Shown here: in pieces, positions 42,101-54,100 of the stretch
How the letters are laid out: every line of letters starts with the position of its first letter
How positions within the stretch are numbered: the first letter of the stretch is position 1
Assembly (NCBI GenBank): GCA_013399695.1
Contig: VXAU01003524.1
Coordinates: 3,242 to 67,241 of the forward strand
Direction: 5' to 3'
DNA from: Formicarius rufipectus
Lineage: Eukaryota > Chordata > Aves > Passeriformes > Formicariidae
Length of the DNA: 64,000 bases
Position numbers and translations under genes: made by a program
The notes under the pieces: model-generated
What the model saw: the letters and a program-made list of their open reading frames with translations, nothing else
What the model was told of the DNA's origin: nothing
Database searches by the model: none

Positions 42101-45100
42101 GCATTTAATTTACATATGAAACATATTCTGCCACTTGAAGTTTTGGCACAAATCTCTGAGGAATAAATAATTTCTCAGAAAATGTTTTTAGATACATTTC
42201 CTTAAGAACACCATGTCAGATCCTGGTTTGGACAGAATGTTATGAGTGGATACCAGTGTGTTTTTTCAGGTAAAGTACAAACTGCTGAAGAATGAGTCCT
42301 TGATTAGATACTTCATGGCAATACTTGTGCCCTCAAATGAATGTCATGTCTTTGAAATGAAGTAGATCCTCAGGGTTCTTTAAATAAGTAAAATCTGTAC
42401 AACACCTAGAAGTGCTTAGATTATTAATTTCCTGCATCTCATACTGTATATCCTACTGCTGTTTGTCCTTGTATTGGAATACCAAGCAAGTGGCAAGTTG
42501 TTCTGTTCATTTACTTTGTTAGAATTTTGGGAGGCTTCCTTAGCATGAAGTAAAAATTTTTTAGCCTTCCTTTGTCCGAAGTTACTTGAAATACTTGGAG
42601 CTGCTATTAATACTTAAATAGAGGCAACTGTTTTCAAGATTTTCCTATGATTAGTAAATAATTTTTTTTTTAATTCAGTTATTTTCAAATTTTTAAGTGA
42701 GAAAATTTCTGAAGTGTAAAGAAGTATTTGAATTCTGCAGTCTGCATTAAATAACTAGAAAATATTCACAGTGATTTGATGCTTTATTGCTCCTTGGAGT
42801 TGAAGAAACTTTGAGAAAAATGTTTTTTAGTCTTCATTATGGTTCATGTTAGAGTGTTTAACCACTGAATATGTAAGGAAATTTTCAGTGTTATCTACAA
42901 GATTTACAGTGGATTATTATACTATCAGTGAATTACTTGAAATTTAGGAAACCTCTATGACTGCTTTTTTTTATATTGATCTCTAGTAGCTTTCCCAAGA
43001 AAGAAGCATGGAATTATTATTTGAGAATAATTATATTTGAGAATCTAAGTCACTGAATTACCTAGATAGGAAGGTTTGTGAGGGGATGTGTCATGGGTTT
43101 CTGTAGCTAGGTTTTAGTAGAAGGGGGGTTTCCAGGATGGTTTCTGCTCGAAGCTGCTAGAAACTTCTCCTGTCCTGTGGAGCCAATGACAGCCAGGTCC
43201 AGGAGGGACTTTGTGCTGATGGCCAAAGTTGAGCCAATTAAGAATCATAGTCATGCCTCTGTGATAACATATTTAAGAACTTAGGAGTGTTGAGCAGTGG
43301 GAAATTCCAGCCTTGAGATAACAACGCAGAGACCAAGGTCGGAGCAGGAGGAGGTGAAGGAGGGACCCCATGATAGAGTGGGGAGGGGGGGGAAGGACTG
43401 AAAGCTATTCCCCCCCTTCCCTGAAGTCCGTGGAGGTCCATCAGGGTGCAGAGACCCCCTGCAGCCCATGGAGGAGCAGGTGGATGCAGGAAGGAGCTGT
43501 TGCCCTGTGGGAGGCCCAGGATGAAGAGAGATCCTGGAAGAGACTTGTGGCCATGACTGGTGGAGAAGGAGACCCATGCTGGAAGCAGGTTTTTCCCCCC
43601 AGTAGAAGTGTTGCCTGTGGGGTGGACTCACGTTTGAGAGGTCTATTGAGGACTGTGTCCCTTGGGAGGGACCCCATGGGAGCAGGGGAAGGACTAAGAG
43701 CTGCAGCCCCCCTGCAGACTGTGGTGAAGACTGTGGTGGAGCAGGTTGTCCCCCTGCAGCCCATGGAGGACCACTGGGGTGCAGAGACCCGACTGCACCC
43801 CATGGAGTGACCCACAGGACAAGAGCAATGGCAGCAACAACCGCCAGCAAAACTCCCATTCCCTGCTCTCTTGAACTGCTGGAAAGAGGGAGGAGTGGGA
43901 GGAGAGGGGTGTTCTTAAGACTGATTTATTTCTTACTTTTTAGTTTTATTACTTTTAGTTCTTATCTTGTTAGTAATAAGTTTAAGTGTTTAGCTACTCT
44001 GAGTTTGTTTTGCCATTCTCTCTCAGCTAGTTTTTTTTCTCTCCTTTCCTCCTTTTCCTTTTCCTCTGAGAAAGGTGGGGGGCCTGGAGGTTTGGGTGGA
44101 CACCAGGTGAAAACCGACACAGTTTTTGATGCCGTGACTTGGATACAAGTTGTGAGGATTTTGAGATGAGAGATAATAGGCAAAACAAGTACTGAATAGT
44201 GTTAGAGAATGAAATAATTGTAGGAAATGTTTGCTAAAATTATGGTGAAAGTACTAAGCGTAGATTTTTTGTGAATTTGTGAATTTTTTCCATTTAAGTT
44301 TGTTGCTATGGTGATGGTATTCTGATTTTTACTGGGGAAATTTTTGTAATATTCTATTTTGGTAGATTATTAGTTCTGTTTAAGTATGAGAAATTTGTGT
44401 GTTGAATATAGATTTTAAAATTTTTAAATATGTGTCTCACAGAGGCGGGGAGTGGAGTGTGTCATGGGTTTCTGTAGCTGAGTTTTAGTAGAAGGGGGGC
44501 TTCCAGGATGGTTTCTGCTCGAAGCTGCTAGAAGCTTCTCCTGTCCTGTGGAGCCAATGACAGCCAGGTCCAGGAGGGACTTTGTGCTGATGGCCAAAGT
44601 TGAGCCAATTAAGAATCACAGTCACGCCTCTGTGATAGCATAGAATTTAGGAGTGTTGAGCAGTGAGAAATTCCAGCCATGAGATAACAACGAGAGAGAG
44701 ACCAAGGTCGGAGCAGGAGGAGGCGAAGGAGGGACCCCATGCTGGAGCAGAGTGGGGGTGGGAGGACTGAAAGCTATTTCCCCACCCCCAGCCCCTCTGC
44801 AGCCCCTGGAGGTCCATCAGGGTGCAGAGACCCCCTGCAGCCCATGGAGGAGCAGGTGGATGCAGGAAGGAGCTGTTGCCCTGTGGGAGGCCCAGGATGG
44901 AGAGAGATCCTGGAAGAGACTTGTGGCCCTGACTGGTGGAGAAGGAGACCCATGCTGGAAGCAGGTTTTTTCCTCCCAGTAGACGTGTTGCCTGTGGGGT
45001 GGACTCACGTTGGAGAAGTCTATCAAGGACTGTCTCCCAACTTTCTCTAACAGCAATTAGACATGCCAGTGGTTAGAAAACTGGAAGAATTTGAACATAT

Positions 45101-48100
45101 AGCCCTAGCCTGATACTGTAACAAAATTTTTTGCTTAGGTTGACTAAATGTCTCTCTTCCGTCTTTGCTTCTTTCTTCTTCTTCTCCCTTCCCCCTCTCC
45201 TTACTCCCTCCCTCCTTTTTGCCATTTGACTTTAAAACAATAAATGAAACAGTAATTGGAAGGCTGTCCCAATTGATTTTTAAATTATTAGAGAAGAATA
45301 TTGAGGAATAACTTCTAATATTATTGGTTTATTATCTTGCCATGTATGTTTGAACATGCATACTATATAAGAAGCTTTAATTTTTAGGTTACATGGTGTA
45401 TTTCCACTATATACAGGTGTGTTGCATTGTGTGCTTTTTTTAACACATTATGACATCATGAGATGTAGTTATATATCTAACATTTTTCTGAAGGGTCTTC
45501 GCAGAGAAATTTAAAAATCATAGAACCATATGGTTTGGATTGGAAGAGACCTTAAAGATCATTTCATTCCAACCCCCTGCTGAGGGCAGGGACTCCTTTC
45601 AGTAGACCAGGTTGCTCAGAACTCCATCCAGCCTGGCCTTGAACACTTCTGGAAATAGGCCATCCACAGCTTCCCTGGGCAGCCTGTTTCAGTGTTTCAC
45701 CAATCTCACAATAAAGAATTTTCTCCTAAAATCTTAACTAAATCTTCTCTCTGTTTGAAGCTATTCTTCCTTATCCTGTCACTACATACCCTTGTAAAAA
45801 GTCCCTTTCCATCTTTGTAGACTCCTTTCAGGTACTAGAAGGCTGCAATTAGGTCACTCCAAAGACTTCACTTTTCCAGGCTGAACAATCCCAAATTCCC
45901 CAGCCCTCGCTCGCAGGAGAGGTGCTGCATCCCCCTAATCAACTTGATGTCTCTCCTCTGGACTTGCTCTAACAGGTGTGTGTGCAGGGGATCCCAGAGC
46001 CAGATGAAGTACTCCAAGTGGGATCTCAGGATGTCATTCCCCATGTAAGGAACTGTTGGAGAATATAAAACAAAAATTAAGAATTTAGATTAGATGAGTG
46101 CACAAGATGTCCTGTTGTGTGGTGCTCTTTTGAATAGAAGTGAACATAATTTCGTAGTAAGTCATAGGCTCTTAGTTCTTTTTCTTAAATTATTCCAAAG
46201 AAGTAAGCTGTCATTACAGAATGTTATTTTTATAGAACTGTGAGGACATTTTTATTTGCATTTGGTTACTGAAATGAATCTGTGTATTGAAAATGATAAT
46301 GACATTTTTCCTGCCCAGCAACAATTAAAATGTGCGATTGTTAATGAAGAGAAACAATTTTCAAATTAGTGTGTGCCACTGCAGAATGTTATATAAGAAA
46401 GCAACAATATTGTCAGTCTCCTACTTTGTTCTTTTTCTATCTGAGTTTAATGCTGTAATCTCATTTAAAATGTATTTTATTTTTTGCTTTTCAGAACTAG
46501 GTCATGTTTTGATAATTGCATTTGTATTTAAGATGTGTGACCTAGTAAGGAGATGCTTTATGTTAGTTAGATTTTGAGAAAGAAGACCATTAAATTATCT
46601 TTATAGACAAAATACACTGAAGATTATTTATTCCTTGGACAACTGGATAAACTTAGCTTTATAGCATGCTTTGGCTTTCTTTAGTTTTATCAATTTCATT
46701 ACATTTAAAATCCTTACTCTATAGGTTTTGAAAAAAGCTGTAGTATCATTTTGGATAACAACTACAGAAGAGAATTTTCTGGGAATTAAAAGCATACTGC
46801 ACTTGTTTATATAGGTGTAATTTACAACTTCTTGCTAAATTTGGATGAAGTAGTAAGACTGCAGTAAATATCACTTGGTTTAAAAATAAGCACATAAAAG
46901 TGCTGAAAAAACCAAACTGAGCCATTAGTTGCAGTACTTAAGATCTTTAAGTTGTGGGGAGAGGAATCAAAACAGCCCCTATTTTTAGCAGTGGTTGCTT
47001 TCACTAAGATTATACCAGAGTGGTGGAGGTTTGTTTTGTTTTGTGTTGGGTTTTTTTGTTTGGTTTTTTTTTTTTTTGTTTTTGGTTTTTTTTTTAAATG
47101 TGTGTGTATTTTGTTTTGTTTTTTTCCTTAATTTCTTTTTTTTTAATAGTAGAATTTGTAAGACTACTTATTCAGTGCTGTACTCTGCCTTGAGCCACTT
47201 TGTTAGAGATTAAGACTGGCTTTACCCTCAAGGAGTAAAAATGTAACTGAATTCATGTAACATTGGTGTTACCCTTAGTGTTGTGTAAATTCACTGCTTG
47301 GTTATATGCTGTGCTATTTGTGTGAGTAAGAAGTTCTTAAATGCACTTAGTAAGGGTAAGAAATACAGCAAACATATCTCATTTGTATTCTATCCAAAGC
47401 TTTTACTGATTTGCACAAAAGGTAGATTCTGTCATGTAGGTTTTACCTTATTATTGTCTTACTGAGGGCAGAACAAGACTAGAAGATGAAACATTAGGAA
47501 ATATGAAGAAACTGAGGAATCTGTTTATCAAACTGAAGTCTGTCACTGAAGATGAATGACATATCCACATAATTTTATGTAACACAAAAAGAAAATAATG
47601 GAAGAGTTTGCTACAGAAAAGTATAGCCCATGGACTGCCTCTACTTGCCACCCAAGTGGCATAGTTTATGTCCTTTTTATTTTTCCCTTAAAAAAAATTA
47701 AAATCTTAACATTTAAAATCACCAAGAGAGATCTGAAATCTGGGTGGTGCATAGGTGGAAGAGAAGTCTATTCTGAGTCACAAGATAAGAATATTTACAT
47801 ATAAACTAAATTATTTTTAAAATCAAGATAAAAATCCTTTCCCAGTTATTGTGCAAGTTAGGATGTTGTTTTAAATAATCATTACTGCTGATCTCGAATT
47901 CCTATTTGCATCTGTAACCTTTTGAAAACACTTTCCTAACTTGTAACTGGAAAACTTGCAGATTTAGGGTTCGTAAAGAGACTGTAAAGTTAGAGATGTC
48001 ATACTTTTCTTTCAGCGTTATTGGTGTAGGAATCAGCCCACAGACTTGCAGTATTATATAGGATTAAGCTGTTGTTAGTTGAAATATACACTGAAGATAA

Positions 48101-51100
48101 ATAGCATGTAAATAAGTGCATTGTTTTGTAATAACAAATTAATAATTTTGTAACCTTAACCTTCCAGTTCTTTCCTTGACACTTTCACTCTTAAGATATG
48201 ACTTTTGTTTCTTCTTTCTTGCGTTCCTAATGGTTTACCCTTCAATTATGGAATCTACAGTTATGTACCCAGTTGTGTTTAGACGTTTTGGGGACATGCA
48301 ACCATTCTTTTTATTAATTTGGAAGTTCCTGTTTTGTTACAACCTTTGAATAAATATTCTAAGAAACAGGGAGAGAGCATTCCTATGTGTAGATTAAAAT
48401 TTGTGCTTGGAAAGGTGCTGGGATAACTAAACATGGAAACTGCTACTGGACATATGGAGGGACAAGAAAGTCGTGAGGTGTATTCAGCATGGAGTAACAA
48501 GAGGGAAATCTTTACCAGTCTTACAACCAATGAATAAATGATTAGTTTCGTAGATGAGGAAAGAGTAGTGGGTATTGTCTACCTTGACTTCAAGTAAGGA
48601 TATTGACAATCTCTTAATATTCTTATAGAGTAACTGATGAGTATGGACTGGGTAAGAAGGCAGCAAAGGGGACTGAAAATGGACTAAATGAGTGGGTACA
48701 GACTCTGGGCATCAGCAACATGAAGTCTACGCGGAAACCCCTAGCCCACAGTGTGTGTGTCCCAGGGGCCAGTGCAGTGTTTAGTCCTGTTCAATGCTTT
48801 TAATAGTCTGGATGATGGGATTGAGTGTACCTTTGGCCAGTTTGCTGAGGCATAAAAGCATAAGGAATAGATTGTGCTATCATTCAGAAGGGAACTCAGC
48901 AAGCTAGAGAAATAGACTGACAGGAACCTCATTAAATTCAATAAAGGAAATGGCAAACAACCCCATGCACCAATATGTGCTAAGGGTCATGATATGAAAG
49001 GCTGCACAGTAAAGTCTTGCAAGTACCGGTGAACACCAAGTTAAGATGAGACAGCACTGTGCCCTTGTGGCAAAGAACAATAGTATCCTGGGCTCTGTTA
49101 GGATGAGTGTTACCAGGACGCTGAGGGAGGTGATCCATTCCGTCTCATAAGCACAGGTGAGGCCATTGTTGTAGTACTATGGCCAGTTCTAGGCTCTGTA
49201 GAAGACAAAGGTGGAGCTACAGGGAAGTTCAGAGAAGGGCCATGAAGGTGATGGATCTCTCTTATGGGGAAAGAATGAGCAGACTAGGGCTGTTCAGCCT
49301 AGAGAAAAGAAGGCTCGGGAGGTGATATCATCATATATAAATATATGATATATATGGCCTCAACCATTCTGTGATTTCGAGGTTTCTCATGTGCTGCAGA
49401 CTTATATAGCCAGATATTTGCCACACTTTCCCAGACTGCTAGAGTTAGATAATGAACTGTGGAACTGTTAATCTATTCTTCAATTTATAGAGTACTTTCC
49501 TCCAGTAATCCATGTAATACTCACAGTATGCAGGATATTTTTAGACAATTCATCCTCCTTGCTTTATGTTTTTTGAAATCCATTATTGAGAAGGAAAAAT
49601 GAGCTGCTAGAAATGATTTCTAATATTCCTTGTCCTAATAAGTTGTAATCAACCTTATTTGTCAAAATCTGAGAAATGTGCATGTGGAATAAATAGCTTG
49701 GACTATCTTTTTGTTTATTCTATGGGAATTCAGTTCTGCTTTCACATAAAACTGAATTCTTTTGCTGCTTCTGTCTTAGTTGGACTCTCAGAGTTTTTGA
49801 GGCAAGTAGAGTACTCTCACTACTTTCTTTTCAGTCAGTTCTAGGAAACAAGAATTCTTCTGTTGATAATTAAAGATAAGTCAAGCTTATGAGTCTGGTT
49901 AGGTAGGAGTAGTAACTGAAGTCTGATTTATATCTGAATAGCTGTTCTTTCTGATGATTGATTGCCAGATATCATTGAAGTAAGATGAGAGATGAACAAT
50001 AAGGATTTCTTTGAACATTGTCCAGGTATAGGACAACACAGGAATAGCAAAGGAAGTTAAGGTGACTGTCTTTCATTTTAGCGTTTTGTATCAAATGCAT
50101 AATAAGGCAAGCTTTAAAGTGAGGCTTCATTTGAATGTTCCTAGATACCAAATTCTGCTAAAATTAGTTGAATTGAAAATATTTGTCCTAATCTGTAAAG
50201 GAGTACTTCAAAAATAGAAGTCTCTATGTGACTATATATAATTTGTGCATTGTTAGGGCTTGAGTCGACTTCCAAGGAATTTTCTGATTCATGAGAATAA
50301 TGAACAGTTGCAGCAGTAACAGTACAGACCTTTTACTTTAAGAGACACTGAATTCCAGGTCTGTTGAACTTCAGTTCTTCAATGATGACTCCTATATTCC
50401 AACTATAGGAAAGGAATATTATGGGTGACTGTATGTGCTACCAGGCCACAAATGTGTGATTCTCATACTTCATTGGCACTTGAAAAGTTTACGTCTCAAA
50501 GTCTTGTGCCTAGCTCAAGAATTTTTTTTTAAATTTTCTATGAGTATGTGGTACAGTTGCTAACAGAAAATATTACAGGTATAAATCTGCTTTGCAAGGA
50601 AGGAAGACACTCCTAGAAGGTTGATCTCTTTGAATTTGGCATATTCTTCATCAGTAACTCTGTTTTCTGACTATTACATATTTTAAATTAGTCAGTCTGA
50701 AAAAATTCATGTAGGTTGCCCAGGAGCACAAATCACAAAGTCTGGAATTCTGGGAAACCGTATTATTTTTCCTTGCCCATTTCAGGAGCTTTCAGTAAGG
50801 GACCAGTAATAGTGATAAGACTTCATCTGAGTCCTTGGACATCATCTCAAGAATATGTTTTTTTGCCTGTTACATAAAATCTACTGTATGTAATGTTTCC
50901 TAATAGCCAAGGCTACTTTCATATGTAAATTGTTATTATTTTGGTTTTACTGTATGTATTTTTTCTTTGTACGTCTTCCTTCTTTCTCAGAACTGTGGAA
51001 AGCAGATTTTTCCTAGTTGATCAGAGTATGTTTTATTTATTGACAGATTTATTTTCTGTCAATAATGAGAAAGTGAGGCTGTGAAAAAGACTGCTTGAAA

Positions 51101-54100
51101 GTTATTAAGAAAGTATTGCGTGATTCAGATTGCTCTCAGCTATTACATATCTGTAATTTTAAAAGAACTTTCCTAATGAATAAGTCAGAGGACTAAATAG
51201 GCAGATATGATTCAGGTCAGTAGAATCCAGACAACTTCTGATTTCTCATTGGGGAATATAAGTGTCCGCAATAATATGAATCAGATGTGAGGGCGTTATG
51301 ACACACATCTGAGAAACTATTTAGTGGTCAAGTCCTCCAGACTTGGTCCCTGTATTTATATGTCTGTCATTTGTCATATTATGATCTCTAAGCAGAAAGG
51401 AAACCCCTTGTTAGTCAGCAGCAGTGGGCATCATGTGGAAAGTCATTTAAAGATGAAATAACATGACCTGCTTCAGAACAATGGTGATTCTTCGAAATTT
51501 CTTCCAACACATTGCATGTGTTTGTATGTGCTTAATTGCAAAGTGCTCCTTCTTTGACATCCTGTACTGATAGCAAAACTGTGGGAGAGTTCAGCTTTCT
51601 CTTTTCTATGTCTTTCAGTAATGGAGAATCACAGGGCAGCAGGAGTATCCCAAGACTGCAAGATGCTGTTGGTCAGCCTAATGTGAAACTATGTGTAACA
51701 TATCTGTTTACCAGGAATGTACTCCTGAAGCTAAGCTGGAGATTCACAGTTAATGCAGAGTTGGAAACAGGCACATTTCTTTATATTGCTGTATATAGTA
51801 TTTTTTGACTTTTGTTTGACCTTTTTATGGGTTTAGTTTAGCTATATAACATTATTGAGTTTAGTTTCTTATAGTGAAGCTCTTCAGTTTACCTGTTGGT
51901 CACTCTTCCTGTGTCGTGTCTCAAATGGCTTTTGCTTGGGACATGCTTTATATGCAGAATGAAAGTGTATTTACAGAATATGCAGCATGTTTTACAATAC
52001 AATAAATGTGTGAAGGAATCTTTTATGAATTCATTGCATGAACTATCTTATTATTTAATGTTGTTCATATTCCACACTAGGATGTACTGTGGTAGCTCTG
52101 TGAAATTCTCTGACTGAAGTTTACTTATTGCTTAGTCTTTTTAACTACATCTAGCAACATTAATCAGTCTATATACATGATCTGCTCTTGTTTCTGTTTT
52201 GTGCACTCCCATTTAGTTTTGTCAATTTGTTTCTTTTCATATATATATGTCCAATTCCTTTTTGACTTCACAGTGTACCTTGTGATTGCATGTTGATAAA
52301 TCCCTATCAGATCTGGAATTTAGCAATAATGATTAGTAGTACACCAATTCCCTGAAATATATATTTTGTTGTTCAGAGTGTGACAAAATTGTGGAACGTT
52401 AAAGAATAAAACCACTAGGCTTCTCGGTAAAGCTTTAATTTTTATTTTTTTTTCTTTATCATTCATAGCAAATGAACCTTGTCATGTGGAATCATTGTGG
52501 AGGTTAACCTGTCTATTTATGTAATTTATTGTTCTAAAATTTGAGTACATAAACTCAGTTGAGTCTACAGGGCACTACTTGACAGACATCATCCCTGTTT
52601 TTGTTACAGGCCAACAGCTTTGGCAGCTGTGTGTTTAAGTTATTATAGTGTCTCTTGCGCTATGAAGTATCAATATTCCAAGGAGCTTTAGCTGCAGTAA
52701 CAGGTTTTGGTAGCCTAGAAACTCAGTTTACCATCCTGAGCAATTGCTAACTTATTTCTATGTTACTTTTTTTGAGGCTTCACAAGAACGTGTTAAAAGG
52801 ATTAATTTCTTCAATTCATTTGGTAGATATGCACAGGGCAATTACAAAGAAGTTGTATTTTGCCTTTCATTCATTGTCAACTTCCATGGCAGATGATCCT
52901 TTAAAATTAATCCTTGGGAAGTGATGATTCTAACATACTTCATCAAACTGCTTTTTCTCCCCTCAAAGTAACAGTTTTTATTATTTCCTGATAGGGATGC
53001 TGGCTATGATTCTTAAAATGAAGCTAGTTTATAATAGGCATTCTCTAAGTTTCATTTCCATGTGTAATAGTCTACTTGAATTGCACCATAGCTAATTCTG
53101 GAACTTACTTATCTTTGCCTTGGAGTACTGCAAAGTCATGCAAATAATGTTCAAGATACTGTTCTCTAATCTCTGATAAATGGAACATTCATAGAGGCAG
53201 TTATTGCTGGAAACTACAGTTAACAATGTCCATGCCTTTGTGCTCAGGGAGATGTTTTTCCATTTACCTATGGCAAAGTCGTATTCCTTTAAGAGGTGGG
53301 CTGGCTGCGTCAGCTAGCAAGATTTCAAGACTGCAAATTGGTTGTGTTGATGGGGTTAACTAGTTTCTGTCAGCATCCTGGCACTGCTGAAATTGAAACC
53401 TGCCTTTCCGTATAAGTGAGATGAAGTGAATAGAGAAGGAGCAGATTTTACTCCTATTGCTCTGTCTTCTGTGCCATCTGTGGTAGATGGCAAGTACAAT
53501 GGACACTGAGCTCTTTTAAGTCACTGAAAGAGCTTGGTGTTGCAAACAGTGGTCTGTAGTCTCTTTTGACATTGAAATTGATTCAGATGATCACTATTAA
53601 TCATGGTCTAAATCAGCGACCAAGAGACTTTGGTTTAAAGCATCTGTTACAATCTTGAAAAGCATTGCTCTGTTTTTGTTCTTTTCTTAAAGACAATTGG
53701 ATTTTCATTAGTTGTAAATCATAAAAACATGGCAATTTGCAGCTAAAGTAGCCTTCAATAATTGCATGTTTTGTTTGTTACCCAGTGAGAGACTATGAAT
53801 TTGTATACTAATTGTCATGCTGCACTAACATTTAATTGGATTTTTTAAAAATGAAATTATCTGAAATGTGTCTGTCACAAAGGAAGAAAGTAAGATAGGT
53901 AGCACAATTTCTAAAATTAAGAACTAGGTAGTTCACTAGGAAAAAGAGGTATTATTTGTAAATAATATATAAAATTAATCACTTCTGTTGTATTATATTT
54001 TAAAAGGAGATAACTCTCATACGTCTTTTTCATTTGTATGTTGACAGGTTTTTTTTCTGTTTCAACTTCCAGCTAAGACCGAATGAACTGGTCATTGAAT

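Larger units (their letters stand above)
43087..45037 (+). mobile_element. Compact LTR retroelement (internally deleted or non-autonomous provirus)
   Basis: Two direct LTR copies (43087-44121 and 44458-45037) flank only about 336 bp. The first is followed by a primer-binding-site-like TGATGCCGTGACTTGGAT (44127-44144), which differs at two positions from the complement of tRNA-His. The second is preceded by a purine tract GAGGCGGGGAGTGGAG (44442-44457). This order is that of a provirus, not of two unrelated solo LTRs. No gag, pol or env is present; the interior is AT-rich and non-coding. The second LTR stops after about 580 bp. Open frames inside, including 192 codons on the minus strand, are LTR artefacts. 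Confidence 0.82.

Noticed and set aside
43281..43859. 192-codon open frame on the minus strand, and a 146-codon frame on the + strand
   Set aside because: Both lie wholly inside the GC-rich, block-repeated part of the 5' LTR at 43087. Similar frames recur in the second LTR copy.
44127..44144. Possible tRNA-His gene fragment
   Set aside because: Only 18 bases matching the complement of the tRNA 3' end, including CCA, immediately after an LTR. This is a primer-binding site, not a tRNA gene.
49329..49354. AT palindrome ATCATATATAAATATATGAT
   Set aside because: It lies within the old CR1 3' region, is short and AT-only, and is most likely local AT drift.
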